A stretch of DNA of 64,000 nucleotides from Mycoplasma sp. SG1 (GTDB lineage Bacteria > Bacillota_I > Bacilli_A > Mycoplasmatales > SG1): the NCBI RefSeq assembly GCF_023612375.1, contig NZ_CP076852.1, forward strand, positions 186,001 through 250,000, in the 5' to 3' direction. Made by a program: the position numbers and the translations under genes. The notes beneath the pieces were generated by a model. It was not told the DNA's origin. It did not search any database and saw only the letters and a program-made list of their open reading frames with translations. Below, one piece after another: positions 10,919 to 20,064 of the stretch (its first letter is position 1; the number at the start of each line of letters is the position of its first letter).

Positions 10919-11197
10919 ATGGCAAGAAGTTTAAAAAAAGGTTATTACGTTGAAGCGACTCTTTTAGAAAAGGTTATAACAGCTAAAAAAACAAACAGTA
11001 AAAAAATCATTAAAACATGATCAAGACGGAGCACTATCACTCCGCAATTTATTGGCTTAACCTTTGCTGTTCATAATGGGAAATTACATGTTCCTGTTTT
11101 CATAAGCGAAGAAATGGTTGGCCATAAATTGGGCGAGTTTGCTGAAACTAGAAAATTTCATGGTCATTCTGGTAAAAAACACCTATTCAAAAAATAA
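10919..11197 (+). CDS. rpsS: 30S ribosomal protein S19
   Basis: S19 binds the 30S head next to S13 and takes part in the head-to-central-protuberance bridge. The 92-residue protein starts [11 protein letters not shown] and includes [15 protein letters not shown] (Trp = TGA), [23 protein letters not shown] and HGHSGKK, all conserved. The single TGA makes it easy to miss under the standard code. It lies 16 bases after rplB and 12 before rplV. Confidence 0.98.
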
Positions 11198-11209
11198 TAG
11201 CAATTATCA

Positions 11210-11854
11210 ATGGAAACAAAATTAAAAACAACATTTAACGGATCACCAAGAAAAGTTAGACTAGTGGTTGATTTAATTCGAAATAAACCAACCCACGATG
11301 CAATTAATATTTTATCTTTTACTGAAAAACGTGCCGCTAAAAATTTAAAAAAATTACTTTATACTGGCATAAATAACGCAATTAATAATTTTGCTATGGA
11401 TATCCATAAACTTTATGTCAAATCAATTTCAGTTGATGAAGGCAAGAAAACAAAAAGACTTTTACCTGGATGTAAAGGTCGTGTTTATTTTCAATTTCGT
11501 CGTTCTTCAATTGTTAATTTAACTCTTGCTGAAAAAGAAGATCAACTTAAAAAAGTTTCTAAAAAAACTGCCCCATCTAAATTAGATAAAGAAAGTGATT
11601 CAGTTAACCTTAAAGAAGAAAAAGTCCTTCCATTAAAAAAAACAGCATCTAATAAAAAAGAAAAAACTTCTGATTCAAAAGAAAAAGTTTTAACAAAAGT
11701 TCAAAAAGATCCACAACCTAAACAAAAAGCAAAAATAGTAGAAGCAAAAGTTGAACCAAAACCAAAAACTGCTAACAAAACAAAAAAAGATTCACTAAAT
11801 TCAATTAATAACCAAAATAAAAACAAAACAAATCCTTTAAAACATGGCAAATAG
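11210..11854 (+). CDS. rplV: 50S ribosomal protein L22 with long Lys-rich C-terminal tail
   Basis: L22 forms part of the exit tunnel wall and reaches the outer surface near the tunnel mouth. The first ~107 residues are the normal protein (SPRKVRLVVDLIRNK; the beta-hairpin near KTKRLLPGCKGRVYF). Another ~105 residues follow, made almost only of Lys, Glu, Ser, Thr, Pro, Ala and Asn, with no hydrophobic core, so probably disordered. The tail is in frame and ends at TAG 11852-11854, overlapping rpsC by 11 bases. Confidence 0.96.
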   Translation: METKLKTTFNGSPRKVRLVVDLIRNKPTHDAINILSFTEKRAAKNLKKLLYTGINNAINNFAMDIHKLYVKSISVDEGKKTKRLLPGCKGRVYFQFRRSSIVNLTLAEKEDQLKKVSKKTAPSKLDKESDSVNLKEEKVLPLKKTASNKKEKTSDSKEKVLTKVQKDPQPKQKAKIVEAKVEPKPKTANKTKKDSLNSINNQNKNKTNPLKHGK

Positions 11855-12683
11855 AGTTAATTCAAATAGCTTAAGATATGAAATAAATCGTAAATATCAA
11901 TCGCGTTGATTTTTAGAAAAAAAAGACCGTGTAAATGCGATTTATGCTGATTATCAAATCAGAGAAACTTTGACAAAACTTTTGCCACCGCATAAAATTG
12001 GTTTAATTGAAATCGAAAGATTAGATAATTTAGTGATCATAACAATTCATACATCTGCTCCTGGTCTTGTGATTGGAAAAGATAATAAAAGACTTAATCT
12101 TTTAAAAGAAAAAGTTAAAAAATTTATTCCAAAATTAAACAGATTAGTGATAAATGTTAGTGAAGTTCAAAATGTTAATTCAAATCCTGAATTGGTTGCA
12201 CACAGCGTTGCTGAACAGTTAGAAAATAGGGTTCCATTTCGAATAGCTCAAAAACAAGCAATTAAAAGGGCTAAATTTGCTGGCGTTAAAGGAATTAAAA
12301 TTATTGTTTCAGGCAGACTAGCAGGTGCTGATATCGCTAGAAGTGAAACACATTCATTTGGTTCAGTTCCATTGCAAACATTTCGTGCTAAAATTGGTTA
12401 TGCTGCTACAACAGCAAAAACAACTTATGGTATTATTGGGGTAAAGGTTTGAATTTATGATGATTTCATTGACAGTTCAAAACAACCTTCAAAATCTAGA
12501 TTTAACAAAAACGCAAAATGAGGCGATCGCAAAAAACAACCTTATCAAGACAAACGTGGATATGGAAATGAAGGAAATAAGAATAAATTTAGATCAAATT
12601 ATTCACAATCTTCAAACCAGCCTTTTAAACCAAATCAATCTAAAAACTCATCAACATCAAAAACTAATCATCAAAAAAAATAA
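11844..12683 (+). CDS. rpsC: 30S ribosomal protein S3 with low-complexity C-terminal tail
   Basis: S3 is at the mRNA entry of the 30S and carries a KH domain. The gene begins MANRVNSNSLRYEINRK, passes two Trp(TGA) codons, and shows the KH GxxG-type segment APGLVIGKDNKRL and the C-domain GVKGIKIIVSGRLAGADIAR. After residue ~205 comes a ~70-residue tail rich in Asn, Gln, Ser and Lys (ending SKTNHQKK), longer than usual. The tail is in frame with the core through TGA at 12450 and ends at TAA 12681, so the overlapping standard-code frame there is spurious. Confidence 0.96.
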
Positions 12684-12689
12684 TTTATC

Positions 12690-13127
12690 ATGTTAATGCC
12701 TAAAAAAACAAAATGAGCCAAACCTCATAATGTTAAATATGAAAAACCAGCAAGCAGTTGTAATACGGTTGTTTTTGGAGAATGAGGTTTACAAGCAGTA
12801 GATGGCGGTTGAATCACTAATAATCAAATCGAAGCATCAAGGGTTGCAATGAGTCGTCTTATTCGAAAAGGGGGAAAATTATGAATTAGAATTTTTCCTC
12901 ATATGTCGAAAACAAAGAAACCATTGGAAGTAAGAATGGGGAGCGGAAAAGGTTCACCAGCTCTTTGAGTTGCTCCTGTTAGACCAGGAACTGTTATGTT
13001 TGAAATTACAGCAAACAGCGATGAACAAGCAAAATATGCTTTAAGCATTGTGAATCATAAACTACCTATCAAATGTAAAATAATTAAAAAAGCAGATTCT
13101 AACTTGAAATCTAATCAACTAACTTAA
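12690..13127 (+). CDS. rplP: 50S ribosomal protein L16
   Basis: L16 helps form the tRNA A site on the large subunit. The gene is broken by five TGA codons under the standard code, which hides it. Read with code 4 it gives 145 residues starting MLMPKKTKWAKPHN, with TVVFGEWGLQAVDGGWIT, RKGGKLWIRIFPH, RMGSGKGSPALWVAPVRPG and NHKLPIKCK, all diagnostic. It begins 7 bases after rpsC. Confidence 0.97.
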
Positions 13128-13144
13128 AAAAGTAAAATATCTCT

Positions 13145-13516
13145 ATGGATCGGAATGAATTAATTAAAAAAACACCGCAAGAATTAGCTAAATTATTGTT
13201 TGAATTAAAACAAGAATTATTTGTTTTAAAATTTCAAGCTTCAATGGGTAAATTAGAATCACCTGCTAAATTTAAAAACCTTAAAAAAGAAGTTGCAAGA
13301 ATCTTAACAATTCAAATTGAACAAAGTCGTAATCTTAAAAGAATCCCTAAAACTAAAAAAACATTAGAAAAAATCCGTTTAAGAAAAGAACAACAAGAAG
13401 CGCGTGATGTCCCTGACGATAAAAAAGAAAAAAAACGTTCAATTTTAAAATTAAACCAACTAAATCAAAACAACAAAAAGAAGATACTAACAAAACGAAT
13501 AAATAACCATGCTTAA
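13145..13516 (+). CDS. rpmC: 50S ribosomal protein L29 with C-terminal extension
   Basis: L29 is a small two-helix protein next to L23 at the tunnel exit. Residues 1-67 form the standard protein ([27 protein letters not shown], then [16 protein letters not shown]). At 123 residues it is nearly twice the common ~65; the extra ~55 residues are Lys/Arg/Asn/Gln-rich. The last codons overlap the rpsQ start by 8 bases. Confidence 0.94.
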   Translation: MDRNELIKKTPQELAKLLFELKQELFVLKFQASMGKLESPAKFKNLKKEVARILTIQIEQSRNLKRIPKTKKTLEKIRLRKEQQEARDVPDDKKEKKRSILKLNQLNQNNKKKILTKRINNHA

Positions 13517-13850
13517 TAAAAATGAAATAAGTCAATTTTTAGAATCCTTTAAGCAGTATAAAAAAGATCATTTAGCAACTGCTAAAAAAGTTCATAAAAA
13601 AACTCTTTACGGTGAAGTTGTTTCTGATAAAAATGATAAAACAATTACTGTTTTGGTTAAAACCGCTAAAATTGCTCCATATTATAAAAAAAGATATTTT
13701 GCAACTAAAAAATATTTAGTTCACGATGAGAAAAATTTAGCAAAATTAGGCGATTTTGTTAAAATTATAGAATGTAGACCATTATCTGCTCGCAAAAGGT
13801 TTCGTCTATTGGAAATAAAAACATCACATCAATTAAAAGAAAATAAATAA
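13509..13850 (+). CDS. rpsQ: 30S ribosomal protein S17
   Basis: S17 is a primary 16S rRNA-binding protein with an OB fold. The core [34 protein letters not shown] and [20 protein letters not shown] is clear. The 113-residue product has ~28 extra N-terminal residues ([21 protein letters not shown]...) compared with typical ~85-residue S17. Another in-frame start closer to the core is not obvious, so the extension is probably translated. Confidence 0.95.
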   Translation: MLNKNEISQFLESFKQYKKDHLATAKKVHKKTLYGEVVSDKNDKTITVLVKTAKIAPYYKKRYFATKKYLVHDEKNLAKLGDFVKIIECRPLSARKRFRLLEIKTSHQLKENK

Positions 13851-13855
13851 TTAAC

Positions 13856-14224
13856 ATGTTACAGTCATTATCAAAAGTAAAAGTAGCCGATAATTCTGGA
13901 GCGAAAGTAGTTGGAATTATTAAAAATTTAGGTTCAAGTCGAAAAAGATACGGAAGAGTTGGCGATATTGTTGTTTGTTCTGTTAAAAGCGCATTACCAA
14001 ACGATCAAGTTAAAAATCATCAAATTACAAAAGCTGTTATTGTTCGGACAAAAGCACCTATCCATCGTAAAAACGGCGAAACAATTTATTTTTCAGAAAA
14101 TGCTGTTGTTTTGATTCGTGATGATTTAACAACAAAAGGGACAAGATTATTTGGTCCAATTCCGCGTGAAATTAGAGAAAAGGGATTCTCAAAAATTATT
14201 TCATTAGCAGTCGAGGTGGTTTAA
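13856..14224 (+). CDS. rplN: 50S ribosomal protein L14
   Basis: L14 contacts 16S rRNA in an inter-subunit bridge. The 122-residue product starts MLQSLSKVKVADNSGAK, with the DNSGAK signature, RYGRVGDIVVCSVKSA, and ends in RLFGPIPREIREKGFSKIISLAVEVV. Length and motifs are standard. Spacing is 5 bases after rpsQ and 1 base before rplX. Confidence 0.98.
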   Translation: MLQSLSKVKVADNSGAKVVGIIKNLGSSRKRYGRVGDIVVCSVKSALPNDQVKNHQITKAVIVRTKAPIHRKNGETIYFSENAVVLIRDDLTTKGTRLFGPIPREIREKGFSKIISLAVEVV

Positions 14225-14225
14225 A

Positions 14226-14534
14226 ATGCAAAAAATAAAAGTTGGAGATAAAGTTATTGTAATAGCAGGCACTCATAAAGGCGAAACAGGAGCTGTTAAA
14301 GCAATTGATTTTAAAAAAAATCGGATTCAAGTTGAAAAATTAGCAATTCGAAAAAAACATCAGAAAAGAAGTCAAAATGATGAAGGTGGAATTGTGAGCA
14401 TCGAGGGGACAATCGCTTTAAGTAATGTTATGATTTATAACGAAAAAAATAAAGCCCCTGATAAAGTCAAGATCGTTTACAATAAAACTAATAAGGTTCG
14501 TTATTACAAAAAAACAAATTCACAGATTAAATAA
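14226..14534 (+). CDS. rplX: 50S ribosomal protein L24
   Basis: L24 is one of the two assembly-initiator proteins of the 50S and is near the tunnel exit. The KOW motif KVGDKVIVIAGTHKGETGAVKAI is at the N-terminus, followed by the conserved EGTIALSNVMIYN and a Lys/Tyr-rich end. Length 102 is normal. It is separated from rplN and rplE by one base each. Confidence 0.97.
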   Translation: MQKIKVGDKVIVIAGTHKGETGAVKAIDFKKNRIQVEKLAIRKKHQKRSQNDEGGIVSIEGTIALSNVMIYNEKNKAPDKVKIVYNKTNKVRYYKKTNSQIK

Positions 14535-14535
14535 T

Positions 14536-15114
14536 ATGAAAATCGCTGAACAATTTAACCAAAAAAAAGTTAGAGAACAATTTCTTAACAATTTTAAAGA
14601 CCAGTTCCATTATCAATCAATTATGGCTGTTCCAAAAATTGAAAAAATAGTCATAAATGTTTGTGATAAAAAAATGTTAAGAGATAAAAAGCTAGCGAAT
14701 GTTATTCAAAAAGATCTAACTTCTATTACTTTACAAAAACCAATCCTTATTAAAGCGAAGACTTCAGTTTCTAATTTTAAATTAAGAAAAGGGATGCCAA
14801 TCGGTTTTAAAGTAACTTTAAGATCGAAATTAATGGCACAATTTTATTACAAGTTAGTTAATATCGTTCTTCCAAATACAAGGGATTTCTATGGTCTTCC
14901 AGCTAAAAGTTTTGATAAAAAAGGCAGTTATGCCTTTGGAGTTAAAGAACAATTAGTTTTCCCTGAATTAAGTTATGATACATCAACTTATTTCTTTGGG
15001 ATGGATATTGTTATTGTAACTTCTGCTAAAACACCACTTGAAGCTTACCATTATTTAAAAGCGACAGGACTACCATTAAAACCATTACCAAAAAAAGAAA
15101 TTCAAGAAAAATAA
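14536..15114 (+). CDS. rplE: 50S ribosomal protein L5
   Basis: L5 binds 5S rRNA in the central protuberance and contacts P-site tRNA. The 192-residue product includes SIMAVPKIEKIVINV, SVSNFKLRKGMPIGFKVTLR, LPNTRDFYGLPAKSFD and MDIVIVTSAKTPLEAYHYL. The length is slightly above the usual ~180, with a short Lys-rich end. It lies 15 bases before rpsN. Confidence 0.97.
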   Translation: MKIAEQFNQKKVREQFLNNFKDQFHYQSIMAVPKIEKIVINVCDKKMLRDKKLANVIQKDLTSITLQKPILIKAKTSVSNFKLRKGMPIGFKVTLRSKLMAQFYYKLVNIVLPNTRDFYGLPAKSFDKKGSYAFGVKEQLVFPELSYDTSTYFFGMDIVIVTSAKTPLEAYHYLKATGLPLKPLPKKEIQEK

Positions 15115-15129
15115 AATAGATAAAATCTT

Positions 15130-15315
15130 ATGGCTAGAAAAGCATTAATTAATAAAGCAAACAAATCTCCGAAATTTTCAACAAGACAATATAATCGTTG
15201 TAAACTTTGTGGTCGGCGTCATGGTTATTATCGTCAGTTTGGTATTTGTCGAATTTGTTTAAGAAAATTAGCATACGAAGGGAAAATTCCAGGATTAAAA
15301 AAATCAAGTTGATAA
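15130..15315 (+). CDS. rpsN: 30S ribosomal protein S14, zinc-binding type
   Basis: The 61-residue short form of S14 carries CKLC and CRIC (CxxC...CxxC), a zinc ribbon, with [20 protein letters not shown] between. The ending is GLKKSSW with Trp = TGA (15310-15312) then TAA, matching the family's usual final Trp. It binds the 30S head near S3 and S10. Under the standard code the last residue would be lost. Confidence 0.97.
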
Positions 15316-15329
15316 AAAAATAAAATATT

Positions 15330-15752
15330 ATGGTCAATCATCAAATCGCAGATTTATTAGTTAGAATCAGAAACGCTTATCTTGTAAATAAGCATTCTGT
15401 TTTTATTCCTTATTCAAAAATGAAGGAAAAAATTGTTAAAATTTTATACCTTGAAAAATACATTGATGACTATCGAGTAGTTAAAAAAATTACAAACACT
15501 AACAATAAATCAAAAACTGCTAAGTTTAAAAGCATTCAAATTAAACTTGGTTATTACAAAGACAAAAGTATCATTGTTGGAATTAAGCTAATTAGTAAAC
15601 CCGGGTTAAGAGTTTATGCTCCTTATCGAAATATTCCAACTGTTCACAGTGGTTTAGGAACAGTTGTTTTATCAACTTCTTTAGGAATTTTAACTGACAA
15701 ACAAGCAAAAATTAAAGGAGTTGGAGGAGAAGTTTTATTTAATATTTGGTAA
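15330..15752 (+). CDS. rpsH: 30S ribosomal protein S8
   Basis: S8 is a primary binder of the 16S rRNA central domain and in E. coli represses the spc operon. The product (140 residues) begins MVNHQIADLLVRIRNAY and ends with RVYAPYRNIPTVHSGLGTVVLSTSLGIL and KGVGGEVLFNIW, diagnostic for S8. The final Trp is an ordinary TGG, one of few in the cluster. Confidence 0.97.
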   Translation: MVNHQIADLLVRIRNAYLVNKHSVFIPYSKMKEKIVKILYLEKYIDDYRVVKKITNTNNKSKTAKFKSIQIKLGYYKDKSIIVGIKLISKPGLRVYAPYRNIPTVHSGLGTVVLSTSLGILTDKQAKIKGVGGEVLFNIW

Positions 15753-15775
15753 TTAAATAACAAAAAGCAAAAAAT

Positions 15776-16321
15776 ATGTCAAGAATTGGAAATAGAAGTT
15801 TAAAAATACCAGAAACAATTACAGTTGAACACGATTTAAAAAAACGTTTTATTAAAGTTACTGGTAAAAATGGTTCAGATAGTTTAACTTATCCTGAAGG
15901 AGTGATTGTTGAAATTGAAAATAACGAAATAAAAACCAAATTTAACGCCATTAATCGTCAAAATAGAAAAAGTTATGGAACAATAAATGCTTTAATTTTG
16001 AATATGTTAAAAGGGGTTAATGATCTTTATTTTAAAGAATTACAAATAGTTGGAGTTGGATATAATGCTCAATTAAAAGGTAATATTTTAACTTTAAGAT
16101 TAGGATTTTCCCATCCTATTCATCTTGAAGTGCCTAAATTAATTCAAGTAGAACTGCCATCAAACACTCAAATTAAAGTTTCTGGTATCAATAAACAAGA
16201 AGTCGGTCAATTTGCTGCAAAGATTTGAAGTTTATACAAACCTGAACCTTATCGTGGTAAAGGGGTGTTATATAAAAATGTTCCAATTTTAAGAAAACAA
16301 GGAAAAACATCATCAAAATAA
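15776..16321 (+). CDS. rplF: 50S ribosomal protein L6
   Basis: L6 lies near the factor-binding site of the 50S. The 181-residue product starts [17 protein letters not shown], has two related domains, and ends with [24 protein letters not shown], where Trp is TGA at 16226; stopping there would remove the conserved PYRGKG region. It is followed after 13 bases by rplR. Confidence 0.97.
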
Positions 16322-16334
16322 TCTTAAATAGTAT

Positions 16335-16685
16335 ATGAAACCAAAAAATTTATCAAATCGAAAAATTCGTCATTTACGAATTAGAAAAAAAGTCTACGGA
16401 ACAGAAGCAAGACCACGTCTATGTGTTTTTAAAAGTAATAAATACCTTTATTGTCAAATTATCAATGATGAAAAAAACTTTATTATTTGCGGTAAATCAA
16501 CAAAATCAATTCCCCTTGAAAATAAAAAAACATTAGAAGCAAGTAAACAGTTAGGAATCGAAGTTGCTAAACTTTGTCAAAAATTTAATATCACTAATTT
16601 AGTTTTTGACCGTGCTGGTTATTTATATCATGGTAAAATTAAACAATTAGCAGATACTATTCGGCAAGAGGGGATAAAAATATAA
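16335..16685 (+). CDS. rplR: 50S ribosomal protein L18
   Basis: L18 carries 5S rRNA to the 50S. The 116-residue product has RHLRIRKKVYGTEARPRLCVFKSNKYLYCQII and the C-terminal LVFDRAGYLYHGKIKQLADTIRQEG, a standard L18. Order rplF-rplR-rpsE-rplO is the classic spc-operon order; rpmD (L30), which sits between rpsE and rplO in many bacteria, is absent here, as in several Mollicutes. Confidence 0.97.
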   Translation: MKPKNLSNRKIRHLRIRKKVYGTEARPRLCVFKSNKYLYCQIINDEKNFIICGKSTKSIPLENKKTLEASKQLGIEVAKLCQKFNITNLVFDRAGYLYHGKIKQLADTIRQEGIKI

Positions 16686-16697
16686 TTTAAGTTTAAC

Positions 16698-17411
16698 ATG
16701 AATGATATGAACGAAAAAAATAAAAATTTAAATCCAACAACTAACGATCAAGAAGTTAATGAACCTGATAATTTAGAAGACACTATTTCAACTCAACCTT
16801 CAGAAAGCGTAGTTAAAGAAGAACAGGCACAACCTGATTTTCATCAAGTTAAAGTAGTTTCTGATGAAGCAAAACAAGATTTCAAACGGCAAGGGAAACC
16901 GACTTTTGAATACGATTATAAAGTTATTAAATTAAGAAGAGTTGTTAAAGTTGTTAAATCAGGAAGAAGATTTGGATTCACAGCTTTAGTTGTGGTTGGA
17001 AATAATAAAGGATCAGTTGGTTATGGAACCGCTAAGGCTGGAGAAGTTCCGCTTGCTATTCAAAAAGCTAGAAAACAAGCTTTAAAAAACATTATCGTTA
17101 TCCCAATTAATAAAAACCAATCAATTGATTTAACCGTTGCTAACCATTATGGAGCAAGTAAAGTTCTAATTAAACCAGCTAAACAAGGAAAAGGGATTAT
17201 TGCAGGTGGTGCTGTAAGACCGGTTTTTGAATTAGCAGGGGTAAAAAATGTTTATTCTAAGATTTATGGTTCAAAAAATCCTTATAATGTTTTAGGTGCA
17301 TTATTTAAAAATTTTGTTGAACTTAAAGATACATTAGAAATTCATAATTATCGAATTAAGAATTTAAAAGTTAAACACCAACCTAATTTCAATCAATCGC
17401 TTAATATTTAA
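16698..17411 (+). CDS. rpsE: 30S ribosomal protein S5 with acidic N-terminal extension
   Basis: S5 helps shape the mRNA entry channel and decoding accuracy. The core begins near residue 72 (YKVIKLRRVVKVVKSGRRFGF) and includes GNNKGSVGYGTAKAGEVPLAI, GASKVLIKPAKQGKGIIAGG and ELAGVKNVYSKIYGS. The first ~70 residues (MNDMNEKNKNLNPTTNDQEV...) are Asn/Glu/Gln/Ser-rich and probably disordered; the family usually has ~165 residues against 237 here. ATG 16698 is used because it follows rplR by 12 bases; 16707 is another possible start. Confidence 0.94.
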   Translation: MNDMNEKNKNLNPTTNDQEVNEPDNLEDTISTQPSESVVKEEQAQPDFHQVKVVSDEAKQDFKRQGKPTFEYDYKVIKLRRVVKVVKSGRRFGFTALVVVGNNKGSVGYGTAKAGEVPLAIQKARKQALKNIIVIPINKNQSIDLTVANHYGASKVLIKPAKQGKGIIAGGAVRPVFELAGVKNVYSKIYGSKNPYNVLGALFKNFVELKDTLEIHNYRIKNLKVKHQPNFNQSLNI

Positions 17412-17420
17412 AAAATTGTT

Positions 17421-17828
17421 ATGTTAGATTCATATTTTAGTCAATTAAAAGTAAATCGTAAACCAAAAAAACGAAAAGGGAGAGGGATAGCCGCTAACCA
17501 AGGAAAAACCTGTGGTCGAGGCCAAAAAGGTCAAAAAGCACGGAGTAAAGTTCGAATTGGTTTTGAAGGTGGTCAAACTCCACTTTATCGTCGTTTACCA
17601 AAAAGAGGTTTTAATAACTTTAATAAAAAAGAAGTTACAATCATTCAAAGTTCTTTAATTAATCAAAATTTTTCAACTGGCCAATCAATCACCCTTGAAA
17701 ATTTAAAGACAACAAATTTAATTCCAAGTCATGTTAAACGAGTTAAAATTCTTAACAACGCTGACTTGAACAAAGATTTAAGTTTTTCAGAAGATATTAA
17801 AATTTCAAAATCATTAATCAAAAAATAA
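17421..17828 (+). CDS. rplO: 50S ribosomal protein L15
   Basis: L15 binds 23S rRNA in late 50S assembly. The N-terminal glycine/arginine-rich part [20 protein letters not shown], then [20 protein letters not shown], is diagnostic. At 135 residues it is slightly short at the C-terminus compared with typical 145-150. A 63-base A/T-rich gap follows before secY. Confidence 0.96.
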   Translation: MLDSYFSQLKVNRKPKKRKGRGIAANQGKTCGRGQKGQKARSKVRIGFEGGQTPLYRRLPKRGFNNFNKKEVTIIQSSLINQNFSTGQSITLENLKTTNLIPSHVKRVKILNNADLNKDLSFSEDIKISKSLIKK

Positions 17829-17891
17829 CCACTTTTTATTTTTTATTTTAAGATTCTATAAGATACTCATCAAAAAGAAAAAACTTTTTAA

Positions 17892-19391
17892 ATGAAACGA
17901 ACATCTTTTATTCAAACGTTTATAGCTTGTTTTAAAATAGCAGATATTCGTTGAAAGATTCTATTTACGATTATGGTTTTAGTCGTTTTCAGAATCGGTT
18001 CTAATATTATGCTACCAGGATCGCAAGATAATGTTAGTGATAACGGGACCAATACCTTCTTTGGGATGATGAGTATGTTAGGTGGTGGTAACTTACGGAG
18101 ATTAAGTGTTTTTTCATTAGGGGTATCTCCTTATGTTATGGCAACGATTATCACCCAATTGTTATCAGCTGATATTATTCCATCATGAACAAAGATGGCT
18201 AAATCTGGTGAATTAGGTCGAAAAAAACTTGACTTAGTTGCCCGTTTCTTAACCATTTTTATTGCTATTATCCAGGGTTTTGCGATTCTGTTTACGATGA
18301 AATCACAAAAATACGTCGATACTTCAACTGCTGGGTTGATGTTGGATGTTGTTATTATCGTTGCAGGATCATTTATTGCATTGTGATTAGGAGATCAAAT
18401 TTCAGCTCACGGTATTGGTAATGGAACTAGTATGATTATCTTTTCAGGAATCATTGCTAATATTCCATGAAACTTTGTAACTATTTTTGATATTTATTTT
18501 GGAGCAGGAGCTGCTTCATCTGCAGCTGCCTCTGGCTTTTCGCCTCAATCAATTTTTTTAGGTATTTTAAATATCATTGTTATTGTTATTTTAATTCCAA
18601 TCATTATTATTTTAACTATTTATTTAACACAAAGTTTAAGAAAAATTCCAGTTCAACAATTAGGTTCAGGTATTTCTTCAAGCCCCGTCAGGTTAAACTA
18701 TTTAATGTTTAAAATTAATTCAGCTGGGGTTATTCCAGTCATTTTCGCATCCTCACTTCTTTCTATCCCTTTAACTATTTCAGGTCTAATCGCTAAAGGG
18801 ACACCCGCTGATTATTGAATTAATATGTTTTTTTCTGTTTCATATGTTCCAGGGTTAATCTTTTATTTTATTTTAACTATTATCTTTACTTTTTTCTATT
18901 CTCATATCATGATTAAACCTGATGAATTATCAAAAAATTTACAAAGAAACGGTAGTTATATTCCTGGTATAAAACCTGGTTTAAATACAGAAAACTACAT
19001 CGTCAAGGTTTTAAATCGCTTAAATTTAATTGGCGGGATTGCGTTAGCGTTAATAGCATCAACTCCTTATTTAATTTTTATCATTATTAAAATACCGTCA
19101 AACATGGTCTTAGGTGGAACTGGGATTATTATTATGGTTGGGGTTGCTATTGATGTTGTTACACAATTAATCGGAAGAGTTAAACAAAAACAATATGTCC
19201 TTCTTTCTCAAAAAGCGAAATCTGAATTAAAACAACAAATCAATCTTGATCAAGAACCTGAAGCATATAATCCATATCTTAACAAAACAAGCAGTCATTT
19301 AGATGATGAAAAAAGTAAAGAAACTGTCTTTGATGACGATAAGGATGATAAGAATAAAAAAGGAAGCGATTCATCAACTATTTTATGATAG
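17892..19391 (+). CDS. secY: Protein translocase subunit SecY
   Basis: SecY is the channel of the Sec system. With TGA as Trp the protein is 499 residues, with ten hydrophobic segments spread from residue ~22 to ~450. Conserved parts: SVFSLGVSPYVMATIITQLL, the KMAKSGELGRKKLD loop and GNGTSMIIFSGIIA. The cytosolic C-terminus after the last helix is long (~65 residues) and turns strongly acidic near the end (FDDDKDDKNKKGSDS), which most SecY proteins lack. The final codons are TTA-TGA-TAG, so the last residue is Trp. It is in its usual place between rplO and adk. Confidence 0.96.
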
Positions 19392-19406
19392 TTCAATCTT
19401 AAAAAT

Positions 19407-20060
19407 ATGGGCGAAATCATCTTAATCTTTGGACCCCCAGGCGCTGGAAAAGGGACCATTTCAAATTTTTTAGAAACAAAATACCATTATTGCCATTTTT
19501 CATGTGGTGATAGTTTAAGAAATATTGATAAAAACCACCCATCTTATTTAACTATTAGTCAAAAATTAAAAAATGGCGAATTGTTAAACGATAACATTAT
19601 TAATACTTTTTTTGATCAACAATTAAAAAGTATTTTGTCAGATAACAAAAAAATTGTTATTGAAGGATATCCAAGAACAATTGGACAAGCTCAATTTTTT
19701 GATCATTGATTAAAAGATAACAATTTGAAGTTAAGTTATGTTTTTAATTTAGTTATTAGTCAAGAGTTAATTTATCAAAGAATTGTTAATCGTTTAATAT
19801 GTCCTAAATGCGGTGCAGTTTATAATCTTAAGTTTTTAAAACCTAAAATTGAAAATGTTTGTGATAAATGTTCATATTCGCCCCTTTTAAAAAGAAATGA
19901 TGATAATTTTGAAACAATCAAAACAAGAATTAGTCAATATCATCAAAAAACTTCACCAATTATTGAATATTTTATCAACAAGAAATATAATTTAGTTAAG
20001 ATCGTTGAGGATCATTTTGATAATTTGTCAGATTATTTTAGCAAAATAGAAAACTTATAA
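19407..20060 (+). CDS. adk: Adenylate kinase
   Basis: Adk interconverts ATP + AMP and 2 ADP in the cytosol. The P-loop GPPGAGKGT is at residues ~9-17, and the AMP site EGYPRTIGQAQFFDH follows. The LID has four cysteines (CPKCGAVYN and CDKC), a structural zinc site of the Gram-positive type. The length is 217. One TGA (Trp) at 19707 interrupts the frame under the standard code. It starts 15 bases after secY and ends 4 bases before map. Confidence 0.97.
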
Positions 20061-20064
20061 TTGC

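Noticed and set aside
12457-12696. A + strand frame of 79 codons after S3
   Set aside because: It overlaps the rpsC tail and the rplP start in another frame; rpsC continues through TGA (Trp) to 12683.
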